A DNA stretch of 64,000 nt from Maribacter aestuarii (GTDB lineage Bacteria; Bacteroidota; Bacteroidia; Flavobacteriales; Flavobacteriaceae). Of this stretch, positions 48,018 through 56,044 are shown piece after piece. The notes beneath the pieces were generated by a model that saw only the letters and a list, made by a program, of their open reading frames with translations, searched no databases and was not told where the DNA came from. Both the position numbers and the translations under genes were made by a program. Position 1 is the first letter of the stretch; every line of letters begins with the position of its first letter. The stretch covers positions 2,804,501 through 2,868,500 of the forward strand of contig NZ_CP107031.2 of assembly GCF_027474845.2 (NCBI RefSeq), in the 5' to 3' direction.

Positions 48018-48824
48018 ATGTTTGATTTAAAGAATAAGGTAGCTATCGTAACAGGAGCCAGTGGCATTTTAGCAAGCTCTATCATTAAAAGTCTGGCACG
48101 TTCCGGGGTACATCTGGTGCTTCTCTCCAGAAATAAAGCATCACTTAGGGATGTAGAAGAGGGTATTTCAAAGTTTGATACAAAAGTACTGTCGTTAGAA
48201 TGCGATATTTTAAGCAAAGATTCTCTAATGACGGTAAAGGATAGCATCCTCAAACACTTTGGCCGAATCGATATCCTTTTGAATGTCGCAGGGGGTAATT
48301 TACCAGGAGCCACCATTAGGCCCGATCAGAATGTTTTTGATATGTCGCTTGATGATTTTAATACCGTTGTAGAGCTCAATTTGAACGGAACTGTTCTTCC
48401 CTGCATGGTATTCGCGGAAGTAATGGCACAACAGAAGTATGGAACCATTGTAAATTATTCTTCAATGGCCGCACAGCGAACAATAACTAGGGTCGCTGGG
48501 TACTCCGCATCCAAGGCTGCCATGGAAAATTTTACGAAATGGCTGGCGATAGAAATGGCCACGAAATTTGGAGAAGGCATTCGGGTAAATGCCATAGCCC
48601 CGGGCTTTTTTATAGGTAAACAAAACAAACAGCTTTTATTAAACGAGGATGGGAGTTATACGGACAGAGGTAAAAGAATAATTGAAAATACCCCTATGGG
48701 GCGTTTTGGTGAGGCGGAGGAATTAAACGGCGCGGTACATTTTTTATGTAGCGATGCATCAAAATTCGTAACCGGAATAGTACTTCCCATTGACGGTGGT
48801 TTTAATGCTTTCAGTGGGGTTTAG
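48018..48824 (+). CDS. SDR oxidoreductase, probable D-mannonate oxidoreductase
   Basis: 268 residues from ATG 48018. Classical short-chain dehydrogenase: cofactor motif VTGASGILASSIIK, NVAGG in the middle, YSSMAAQ (catalytic Ser) and GYSASKAAMENF (YxxxK). Placed first in an operon with uxuA and uxaC, where E. coli would have the unrelated UxuB, it most likely reduces fructuronate to mannonate; similar SDRs replace UxuB in Bacteroidota. The substrate is inferred from context only. uxuA starts 9 bases after its stop. Confidence 0.85.
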   Translation: MFDLKNKVAIVTGASGILASSIIKSLARSGVHLVLLSRNKASLRDVEEGISKFDTKVLSLECDILSKDSLMTVKDSILKHFGRIDILLNVAGGNLPGATIRPDQNVFDMSLDDFNTVVELNLNGTVLPCMVFAEVMAQQKYGTIVNYSSMAAQRTITRVAGYSASKAAMENFTKWLAIEMATKFGEGIRVNAIAPGFFIGKQNKQLLLNEDGSYTDRGKRIIENTPMGRFGEAEELNGAVHFLCSDASKFVTGIVLPIDGGFNAFSGV

Positions 48825-48833
48825 TTAGATAAT

Positions 48834-50044
48834 ATGAAAATGACACAGACATGGCGATGGTACGGTCCAATGGATCCCGTATCACTCAATGATATTCGAC
48901 AGGCAGGTGCAACAGGTGTCGTAAGTGCTCTTCACCATATCCCGAACGGAGAAGTTTGGAGTATCGAGGAGATAGTAAAGCGAAAAGAAACCATTGAAAG
49001 TACGGCTTTGAAATGGACCGTAGTGGAGTCCGTTCCCGTGCATGAAGATATAAAAACCAGAACAGGTCAATATAAATCTTACATCAAGAACTATTGTAGC
49101 ACGTTAGAAAATTTATCCAGAGTGGGAATTAAAGTAGTGTGCTATAATTTTATGCCTGTCCTAGATTGGACGCGCACCACCTTGGATAAGGAAATGGAGG
49201 ACGGTTCCAAAGCACTTGCTTTTGAAATGGACGCATTGGTTGCGTTCGACGCAATTATCCTCCAAAGACCAGGGACGGAGTTGAAATATAGTGTTATGCA
49301 ATTAGAGCGTGCCAAGGCATATTATGATTCCCTTAGCAAAAAAGAAATTCTTAGTTTAATTCGGAACATTATAGCCGGTCTACCTGGTTCAGAGGAAGGG
49401 TATCCGGTGCCAGATGACGGATATGACCTAAGCCGTTTTAAAGGATTCTTAGACGCTTATGCCGATATAGACCCTAATCAAATGAGAACAAATTTAGCCA
49501 TGTTCATGGCGGATATTGTGCCGACTGCTGAGAAATATGGGATTTTACTATGTATTCATCCGGACGACCCCCTTTTCCTATCCTTGGATTACCGAGGGTA
49601 GTAAGTACCCAGTCAGATTTTTCCTTTTTGTTCGAAAAAGTTCCGTCGATAAATAATGGAATTACCTTTTGTGCAGGTTCTTTGGGCGTAAGACCGGATA
49701 ATAAACTTTCTGAAATTTTCGACAAATTTTCTGAAAGAATACACTTCCTACACCTGCGAAGTACGCAAAGGGATTCTGAAGGAAATTTTTATGAAGCCAA
49801 TCACTTGGAAGGCGACGTTAATATGCACGATATTATTAAAAGAGTAATCAATGAGCAGAAGCGACGAATATCAATCGGTAGGACTGACACTTCCATACCA
49901 ATGAGACCGGACCATGGCCATCAAATGCTTGATGATTTGCAGAAAAAAACGAATCCGGGATATTCCGCCATCGGTAGGTTAAGAGGGCTTGCGGAGTTGC
50001 GAGGTTTAGAGCTGGGAATACTGCTGTCTCAGGAAAGCGAATAA
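48834..50044 (+). pseudogene. uxuA: Mannonate dehydratase, split by a single-base frameshift
   Basis: Dehydrates D-mannonate to 2-keto-3-deoxygluconate. The first frame (48834-49601) is normal UxuA: TWRWYGPMDPVSLNDIRQAG, SALHHIPNGEVWS, CYNFMPVLDWTRT and up to LCIHPDD; then a C5 run (49568-49572) shifts it and it soon stops. The second frame continues with [44 protein letters not shown] and a normal end. One more C gives [14 protein letters not shown], which matches the family, and a total of 403 residues. Either the hexuronate pathway has just been lost or the base was missed in sequencing; the intact neighbours favour the latter. Confidence 0.9.
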
Positions 50045-50153
50045 CAGGACTGCTCTTTTAAAAAAAATTCTAGCTATCTTGATTGATGAATTTCAAACCG
50101 ACCAATGAAGAATAAGATTGCTGGTTGGACAAGTGGAGAATAATTGAAGTTAA

Positions 50154-51554
50154 ATGAACACCAGTTTTATTTCTGATAATTTTTTATTGACAAATCGGTT
50201 TGCAGAGGAATTGTATCATCAGTATGCAGCCAAAATGCCAATTATTGACTATCATAACCATCTTTCTCCGAAGGATATTTCCGATAACAGATTTTTCCCC
50301 AACATAACGAAGCTTTGGATAGACGGTGACCACTATAAGTGGCGAGCTATTCGGACTTTGGGCATTTCAGAGAAGTACGTAACCGGCAACGCCGGTGATG
50401 CCGAAAAATTCATGAAATGGGCGGAGACCGTACCTTATACTGTGAGAAACCCTCTATACCATTGGACGCACCTAGAACTGAACCGTTATTTTAATATCGA
50501 TGAACTTTTAACTGCAAACAATGCAAAGAAAATTTATGACAGAACCTCAGAAGTATTAAGTAAGCCCGAGTATTCTTGTCAAAGTTTAATCTCAAAAATG
50601 AATGTTGAGCTTCTCTGTACTACGGAAGACCCAACGGATAACTTAAAATACCATCGAAAACTGCGTTCATCAGATTTTAAAACTAAAGTTACCACTGCTT
50701 TTCGACCGGATAGAGCGCTACAAATTGAAAAAGAGGAGTTTAATGAATACTTGAATTCCTTGGAACAAATATCCGATAAACATATTCATACCTATCAAGA
50801 CCTGTGTGATGTATTACGGTCGAGAATAGGATTTTTTCATGAAAATGGTTGTAAGCTTTCGGATCACGGGTTGGAATATGTGCCCTTTGCGGAACATACC
50901 GAAAAGGAGGTCGCCGAGCTTTTTAAAAAAAGAAGGGGAGGGGATGAGGTTAGCGAAATCCAAGCAGTAAAGTTCAAGACATCACTACTTATTTTTCTTT
51001 CGGAAGAGTACCATAGTTTGGGATGGGTGCAACAATTTCACCTCGGTGCCTTAAGGAATAATAATAGTAGAAAACTCAGACTATTGGGTCCCGATACGGG
51101 TTGGGATTCCATCGGCGATTGGTTGCAGGCCCAGAGCTTGTCAAGATTCTTAAACAGGTTGGATAGCACCGATAAATTGACCAAAACCATAATTTATAAC
51201 CTCAATCCGAGGGATAATGAAGTTATGGCCTCAATGATCGGTAATTTTAATGACGGCTCGGTAAAAGGAAAAATTCAGTTTGGCTCCGGCTGGTGGTTTC
51301 TCGATCAAAAGGACGGTATGGAAAAGCAACTGAACGCACTTTCGAACATAGGTCTAATCAGCTGTTTTATTGGTATGCTGACTGATTCTAGAAGTTTTCT
51401 ATCCTTTCCGAGACATGAATATTTTAGAAGAATCTTATGCAACCTATTCGGACAAGAAATGGCAAACGGTCAGTTACCCCAAGAAACTGAATGGATTGGT
51501 AAAATTATACAGGACATCTGTTATTACAACGCTAAAGCGTATTTCAACTTTTAA
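50154..51554 (+). CDS. uxaC: Uronate isomerase
   Basis: Isomerises glucuronate to fructuronate and galacturonate to tagaturonate. 466 residues, as E. coli UxaC (470). Metal-site opening MPIIDYHNHLSPKDIS; TRTLGI-like substrate region IRTLGISEKYVTGNAGD; LCTTEDPTDNL, FRPDRAL, QFHLGALRNNNSR, GPDTGWDSIGDW and LTDSRSFLSFPRHEYFRR are the further family blocks. Central gene of the hexuronate operon. Confidence 0.95.
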   Translation: MNTSFISDNFLLTNRFAEELYHQYAAKMPIIDYHNHLSPKDISDNRFFPNITKLWIDGDHYKWRAIRTLGISEKYVTGNAGDAEKFMKWAETVPYTVRNPLYHWTHLELNRYFNIDELLTANNAKKIYDRTSEVLSKPEYSCQSLISKMNVELLCTTEDPTDNLKYHRKLRSSDFKTKVTTAFRPDRALQIEKEEFNEYLNSLEQISDKHIHTYQDLCDVLRSRIGFFHENGCKLSDHGLEYVPFAEHTEKEVAELFKKRRGGDEVSEIQAVKFKTSLLIFLSEEYHSLGWVQQFHLGALRNNNSRKLRLLGPDTGWDSIGDWLQAQSLSRFLNRLDSTDKLTKTIIYNLNPRDNEVMASMIGNFNDGSVKGKIQFGSGWWFLDQKDGMEKQLNALSNIGLISCFIGMLTDSRSFLSFPRHEYFRRILCNLFGQEMANGQLPQETEWIGKIIQDICYYNAKAYFNF

Positions 51555-51561
51555 AAAAGCT

Positions 51562-52602
51562 ATGGAGAAAAATCAAAGTAAAGTTTCTCTTCTGGTAACT
51601 ATTTCGGGATTCACGCTATCACCTACAAAAATGAATCTTTTCTTAATGTTCGGAATGCTCCTGTTTATCAATATAGGTTGTAGTACTCAAAACAGTATTA
51701 AAACAATAAAGCTGGCTCACGGTTTAGACGTAAACCATTCAGTGCACAAGGCTATGGTCTTAATGGGAGAGGACCTTAGCCGATTTTCAGACGGAAAATT
51801 GAAATTAGAAATTTACCCAAGCGAGCAACTGGGTACAGAACGGCAGTCATTGGAATTGTTGCAAATTGGAAGTTTGGATATGACCAAGGTTTCTGCAGGT
51901 ACTTTAGAGAATTTCGCTCCTAAAATTAAGGTTTTGGGATTGCCTTTTCTGTTTAAGGATAGAAGACATTCTTTCAAGGTTTTGGATGGTCCGATCGGCG
52001 AAAGATTATTGAACGGAATGGATAAATATTGGCTTAAAGGTCTGGGGTACTATGACGCCGGTAGTCGCAGTTTTTATACCAAGGAGACTCCAATTAACAC
52101 ACCAAATGACTTATCCGGTTTAAAAATCAGGGTTATGGAAAGTGTGAACGCCGTAAATATGGTTAAGGCACTTGGGGGGTCACCTACACCGATTTCTTGG
52201 GGGGAACTTTACACCGCTTTGCAACAAGGGGTCGTAGATGGGGCTGAAAATAACCCGCCTAGTTTTTACCTCAGTAGGCACTACGAAGTTTGTAAGTATT
52301 ATTCATTGGACGAACACACTGTGCTGCCGGATGTTTTGCTGACAAGCACACATCTTTGGAATTCATTGAGCAATGAAGAACAGGGTTGGCTGGTTAAGGC
52401 GGTAAAACGGTCATTGGCTTATCAAAGGAAACTTTGGTTGGAAGCGGAAGAAAGGGCACTTACCGAAGTTCAAAAAGCTGGAGTGACCATTATAAGACCG
52501 GACAAAAAGCTGTTTTCGGAGAAAACCGATCAGCTTTTAGAGGATTTCAAAAATGACAAAGAGTTTTATGAGATCATACAACAAATTAGGTCTACCGAAT
52601 AA
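51562..52602 (+). CDS. dctP: TRAP transporter substrate-binding protein DctP, lipoprotein form
   Basis: 346 residues from ATG 51562 (7 bases after uxaC), or 323 from ATG 51631, which gives a cleaner lipoprotein signal MNLFLMFGMLLFINIGCSTQ. DctP fold seen: IKLAHGLDVNHSVHKAMVLM, FSDGKLKLEIYPSEQLGTERQSLELLQIGSLDM, KIRVMESVNAVNMVKALGGSPTPISWGELYTALQQGVVDGAENNP. The Arg in LKIRVMES normally binds the substrate carboxylate, which suits a uronate. Binding proteins of TRAP systems are usually free in the periplasm; the Cys suggests membrane anchoring. Confidence 0.9.
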   Translation: MEKNQSKVSLLVTISGFTLSPTKMNLFLMFGMLLFINIGCSTQNSIKTIKLAHGLDVNHSVHKAMVLMGEDLSRFSDGKLKLEIYPSEQLGTERQSLELLQIGSLDMTKVSAGTLENFAPKIKVLGLPFLFKDRRHSFKVLDGPIGERLLNGMDKYWLKGLGYYDAGSRSFYTKETPINTPNDLSGLKIRVMESVNAVNMVKALGGSPTPISWGELYTALQQGVVDGAENNPPSFYLSRHYEVCKYYSLDEHTVLPDVLLTSTHLWNSLSNEEQGWLVKAVKRSLAYQRKLWLEAEERALTEVQKAGVTIIRPDKKLFSEKTDQLLEDFKNDKEFYEIIQQIRSTE

Positions 52603-52609
52603 TATTACC

Positions 52610-53068
52610 ATGAGAGAGCGAGTCGATAAAATTTTAGCAACAACGCTGGTCATTATAATGACCTTAATGGTGGTCAACGTTCTTTGGCAAGTTTGCAGTC
52701 GATTTCTATTGGGTTCTCCAAGCTCGTTTACCGATGAATTGGCGAGATTTTTATTGATTTGGATTGGAATTTTGGGTGCTGCATATGTATCAGGTAAAAA
52801 TTTGCATGTAGCTATTAACGTATTGCCAACTAGGTTTTCCAAGCGAACTCAGGGCAAATTGAAAATTATTGTGCGTATTCTTGTAGCCTCATTTTGTCTG
52901 TTAGTACTAGTGATTGGTGGCTCCAGATTAGTATATATTACTCACGTCCTGGAACAATACTCGCCTGCCTTACAGTTACCCCTGTCGGTGGTTTATGTAG
53001 TGATACCGATAAGCGGTTTGCTTATCATATTTTATCAGATTTCGGACGTTTTAAAAAGCAGGAAGTAA
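52610..53068 (+). CDS. dctQ: TRAP transporter small permease DctQ
   Basis: 152 residues from ATG 52610 (MRERVDKILATTLVIIMTLM), 8 bases after dctP; a longer frame overlaps the dctP end. Four membrane helices with VNVLWQVCSRFLLGSPSSFTDELARFLLIWIGILGAAYVSGKNLHVAI, the DctQ signature. It pairs with DctM to form the sodium-driven membrane part. The next gene starts on the last base of its stop codon. Confidence 0.92.
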   Translation: MRERVDKILATTLVIIMTLMVVNVLWQVCSRFLLGSPSSFTDELARFLLIWIGILGAAYVSGKNLHVAINVLPTRFSKRTQGKLKIIVRILVASFCLLVLVIGGSRLVYITHVLEQYSPALQLPLSVVYVVIPISGLLIIFYQISDVLKSRK

Positions 53069-54363
53069 TGGAGTACCTACCGGTAATTGTTTTGATACTG
53101 AGTTTTATCTCACTTTTGGCCATAGGAACGCCCGTGGCTTGGAGTATTGCTATTTCTTCTCTCTTGACCATTTTGATTAGTATTCCTGCATTGCCCGCCT
53201 ATACGACCATTGCACAAAGAATGGCAACAGGACTGGATAGTTTCGCCTTATTGGCCATACCCTTGTTCATACTCTCTGGAGAATTGATGAATAAAGGTGG
53301 GATAGCGCACCGGCTTATTGCCTTTGCAAAGTCTATTGTTGGGGCCTTTCCCGGTGGCCTTGCGCTTATAAATATTATTTCGGCTATGCTAATGGGCGCC
53401 ATCGCCGGCTCCGCTATGGCATCCGCTTCAGCCATGGGTAGTATTTTAGGCCCGGAGATGGAAAAGGAAGGTTACGCTAAAGAATTCGGGGCTGCCGTTA
53501 ATATTACAGCCGCCACTACCGGATTGGTCATACCACCCAGTAATATATTAATAGTCTATTCATTGGCTAGTGGAGGTGCGTCGATAGCAGCTTTGTTCCT
53601 CGCAGGTTATATCCCTGGAATTCTTACCGGATTGCTACTCATGGTCGTAGCTTCATTTTGGGCCAAGAAAAAAGGATATAAACTGGGGCAAACAAGTACG
53701 TTCCGACAAATTTTCAAAACATTTGTGGATGCCGTTCCCAGCCTGTTACTCCTGGTGATTGTCATTGGCGGAATTGTTGCCGGTGTATTTACGGCTACGG
53801 AAGCCTCTGCCATTGCCGTTTTTTATAGTTTTGTTTTGGGACTTATTTATAAGGAGATATCATTTCAAAAACTGCCACAGATATTACTTGATTCTTCTTC
53901 TACGACCGCAATCGTCATGCTTTTAATTGCTGCATCCATAAGCATGTCATGGGTGCTGTCTTACGAAAATATCCCACAGGATATAAGTAACGGCTTATTG
54001 GGTATAAGCGAGAATAAAATAGTTATTCTTTTGCTTATCAATTTGCTATTATTATTAGTGGGAACCTTCATGGATATGACGCCGGCGGTTCTTATTTTTA
54101 CACCGATATTTCTTCCGGTTGTAACCAAGTTGGGGCTAGACCCCGTTCATTTTGGTATCATTATGATTTTGAATTTGTGCATTGGACTTTGCACACCACC
54201 CGTTGGCTCAGTTTTATTTGTGGGGGTGGGGATAGCCAAAACTTCCATAGAGAAGGTCATTAAACCCTTGATACCTTTATTCATAGCGATGGTAGTAGCA
54301 CTTTTTTTAGTAACCTACTTTCCGCAATTAAGCCTTTGGTTACCAAGCCTGTTTGATTTGTAA
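53068..54363 (+). CDS. dctM: TRAP transporter large permease DctM
   Basis: 431 residues from the ATG at 53068, which overlaps the DctQ stop by one base; length matches the family (about 425-430). Twelve membrane segments. Characteristic parts: FALLAIPLFILSGELMNKGGIAHRLI, GSAMASASAMGSILGPEMEKEGY, ITAATTGLVIPPSNILIVYSLASGG, GTFMDMTPAVLIFTPIFLPV, HFGIIMILNLCIGLCTPPVGSVLFV. With dctPQ it is the likely entry route for hexuronates, as it is in the same operon. Confidence 0.93.
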   Translation: MEYLPVIVLILSFISLLAIGTPVAWSIAISSLLTILISIPALPAYTTIAQRMATGLDSFALLAIPLFILSGELMNKGGIAHRLIAFAKSIVGAFPGGLALINIISAMLMGAIAGSAMASASAMGSILGPEMEKEGYAKEFGAAVNITAATTGLVIPPSNILIVYSLASGGASIAALFLAGYIPGILTGLLLMVVASFWAKKKGYKLGQTSTFRQIFKTFVDAVPSLLLLVIVIGGIVAGVFTATEASAIAVFYSFVLGLIYKEISFQKLPQILLDSSSTTAIVMLLIAASISMSWVLSYENIPQDISNGLLGISENKIVILLLINLLLLLVGTFMDMTPAVLIFTPIFLPVVTKLGLDPVHFGIIMILNLCIGLCTPPVGSVLFVGVGIAKTSIEKVIKPLIPLFIAMVVALFLVTYFPQLSLWLPSLFDL

Positions 54364-54384
54364 AACGGGAAGACTTAAATTTTT

Positions 54385-54540
54385 ATGCACCTCGAATTTG
54401 GCTCTTATGGCAAAGAACCAATGCAAAACAGTAATACGATTTATCAAATTTTGGGATTTGGCGAAGATGGATATTCTTTAAGCTTCTTCTTGAAAAATGA
54501 AAACTCTTACAAATCAAAAATAGCAAGCTTTATCATGTAG
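54385..54540 (+). CDS. Possible small protein, 51 residues
   Basis: Open frame from ATG 54385 (MHLEFGSYGKEPMQNSNTIY...FFLKNENSYKSKIASFIM). Its stop falls within the loop of the terminator that follows dctM. No family recognised and no ribosome site; likely a chance frame, but it is the only coding-like stretch in this gap. Confidence 0.25.
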   Translation: MHLEFGSYGKEPMQNSNTIYQILGFGEDGYSLSFFLKNENSYKSKIASFIM

Positions 54541-54550
54541 CTTGCTTTTT
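54522..54550 (+). terminator. Rho-independent terminator for the hexuronate operon
   Basis: AGCAAGCT (54522-54529) pairs with AGCTTGCT (54539-54546), followed by TTTTATTTATT. It is the first strong hairpin after dctM. Confidence 0.8.
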
Positions 54551-54558
54551 ATTTATTC

Positions 54559-54575
54559 GTGACCTAGACAGGATT
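54559..54575 (-). repeat. Partial copy of the tRNA-Arg 3' end
   Basis: GTGACCTAGACAGGATT repeats 54739-54755 (GTGACCTCGACAGGATT) with one mismatch, i.e. the 3' acceptor strand and part of the T arm plus the flanking base of the nearby tRNA. It lies 164 bases beyond the 3' end of the tRNA. Confidence 0.6.
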
Positions 54576-54702
54576 ACCTTTAGTTTTCCTTGGAACCCCT
54601 ATATGAAAATAGAAAGTTCAAATCGCTGAAATTGGCGGTGCAATTTTTTCATTTCAATCCACTTACAAAAGCTTAGTGCTTTTGACATTGCTTGAAACAA
54701 AA

Positions 54703-54727
54703 AATCCACTCCTTGCTGGAGCGGACT
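54703..54727 (-). terminator. Terminator of the tRNA-Arg transcript
   Basis: AATCCACTCC (54703-54712) pairs with GGAGCGGACT (54718-54727) with wobble pairs; read leftward it ends in a T run (the A-rich stretch around 54698-54704). Confidence 0.6.
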
Positions 54728-54739
54728 TTCTGCTTTAAG

Positions 54740-54813
54740 TGACCTCGACAGGATTCAAACCTGTAACCTTCTGAGCCGTAATCAGATGCGCTATTCAGTT
54801 GCGCCACGAGGCC
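54740..54813 (-). tRNA. tRNA-Arg (anticodon ACG)
   Basis: 74 bases on the minus strand. Acceptor GGCCTCG with CGAGGTC, discriminator A; anticodon loop TTACGGC with ACG; T loop TTTGAAT. CCA is not encoded. A reading frame crossing this gene on the same strand is spurious. Confidence 0.93.
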
Positions 54814-54940
54814 GTTTTGAAATTCTATCTGAGCTTCAAACCTTCTACAATATATATCACAAACGCTCAAATATCCCTATTAACGGGCTGCAAATATATT
54901 TCTTTTTACATTTACCGCAAAATTAAGACTAGCATATTAC

Positions 54941-55453
54941 ATGGATATAAAGAGCTACATTAGGGATATTCCCGATTTTCCAAAACAAGGTATACTTTTT
55001 AAAGATATTACCCCTTTATTAAGCGATGCTGAAGCATTTAAAGCAAGTATTGCCTTATTGCTGGAATTAATTGGAGATATCAAAGTAGACAAGGTAATTG
55101 GTATGGAGAGCAGGGGATTCATCTTCGGTCCAGTACTGGCCGAAAACTTGAATGCTGGTTTTGTTCCGGTTAGAAAGCCCGGGAAACTACCATCTTCTAT
55201 CTATAGCGAGTCTTTTGATTTGGAATATGGTACAGATAGTTTAGAAATACACCTAGATGCCATTAAAAAAGGAGATAAAGTCCTTATACACGACGATGTA
55301 ATCGCAACAGGAGGAACGGCCAGTGCTGCTTGTAACTTAGTGGAAAGATTAGGTGGGGAGGTAGTTCAAATGAATTTTCTAATAGAACTGGAATTTCTTC
55401 ATGGGAGGGATAAGTTGAAAGGATATGAAACTAAGTCTTTATTAAAGTATTAA
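54941..55453 (+). CDS. apt: Adenine phosphoribosyltransferase
   Basis: Salvages adenine to AMP with PRPP. 170 residues, normal length. Starts MDIKSYIRDIPDFPKQGILFKDITPLL; GMESRGFIFGPVLAENL and the PRPP motif VLIHDDVIATGGTASAACNL are intact. Its stop codon overlaps that of a small leftward gene, so the two transcription units converge. Confidence 0.96.
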   Translation: MDIKSYIRDIPDFPKQGILFKDITPLLSDAEAFKASIALLLELIGDIKVDKVIGMESRGFIFGPVLAENLNAGFVPVRKPGKLPSSIYSESFDLEYGTDSLEIHLDAIKKGDKVLIHDDVIATGGTASAACNLVERLGGEVVQMNFLIELEFLHGRDKLKGYETKSLLKY

Positions 55454-55590
55454 TCGAGTGCGCGTATGGTTACATAGTATCTCCAACCTATTATTGCCAT
55501 TTGTAGTTTTGAGGCCTTTGATAAGTCCAACCGCCTTTTAGCGTAGGAAGGAAACAGAACCTTATTAATTTTAGCTAGAATCTTGAACAT
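55450..55590 (-). CDS. Conserved small flavobacterial protein, 46 residues
   Basis: Read from the ATG at 55590 leftward: MFKILAKINKVLFPSYAKRR, then LDLSKASKLQMAIIGWRYYV, ending TIRALD. From memory this matches a small conserved family in Flavobacteriaceae, often mislabelled SsrA-binding protein, whose ends read similarly (LDLSKA.KLQ.A..GW...VT..ALD). It is basic and probably helical. Too short for most gene callers; the stop overlaps apt by 3-4 bases. Function unknown. Confidence 0.7.
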   Translation of the reverse strand: MFKILAKINKVLFPSYAKRRLDLSKASKLQMAIIGWRYYVTIRALD

Positions 55591-55632
55591 ACTTTCTTGG
55601 GTAGTTGGTTGGAGTAAAAATACAAAATAAAA

Positions 55633-55652
55633 AACGTGACTTTAATCACGTT
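55633..55652 (-). terminator. Rho-independent terminator (leftward)
   Basis: AACGTGA (55633-55639) pairs with TCACGTT (55646-55652). Read leftward, the stem is followed by TTTTATTTTG, so it suits a leftward transcript such as that of the 20-residue peptide. Confidence 0.7.
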
Positions 55653-55681
55653 CTTTCAAGAGGTATTTTCAAAGGGTTCTA

Positions 55682-55744
55682 TTACATAACATAAAGAACT
55701 ATAGACAGTATTAGGAAGATTAATATTTTAACTAAAGTTATCAT
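55682..55744 (-). CDS. Possible 20-residue hydrophobic peptide
   Basis: From the ATG at 55744: MITLVKILIFLILSIVLYVM, then stop. One membrane segment with a single Lys. A strong leftward terminator follows 30 bases after the stop. No clear promoter. Could be a membrane micropeptide or a chance frame. Confidence 0.35.
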   Translation of the reverse strand: MITLVKILIFLILSIVLYVM

Positions 55745-56044
55745 GACATCGTTGTTTTAAGGTTATGTGAAAATTCTTGATTATTGAATTGCGAGATAAG
55801 ATATAGGAGAAAGATTCTTAAGTCCAAATGTTTTCAGTTAAATAGATAGATTTGAATACACTATTGTTACCTTAAAAATGAATAAGATTTAAATTTGTAA
55901 ACTTCTTTCTACGTATGAGTTATAATACGTAAGATAAATATTGAGTTATGGTGTAATATTATTATAACTGAAGGGGCTTATTTGTTGATTTTTTAGTTCT
56001 CAAAGCGATTTTTAAACAAAAAAAGCATCAATTTTGTAATCTCA
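55745..56044. other. AT-rich gap without a recognised gene
   Basis: About 300 AT-rich bases. No reading frame of note and no consensus promoter in either direction; if the 20-residue peptide is real, its promoter must be here. Confidence 0.4.

Noticed and set aside
54673..54870. Leftward reading frame of 65 residues over the tRNA-Arg gene
   Set aside because: It is a translation of the tRNA and its flanks; the tRNA folds fully and explains the sequence.
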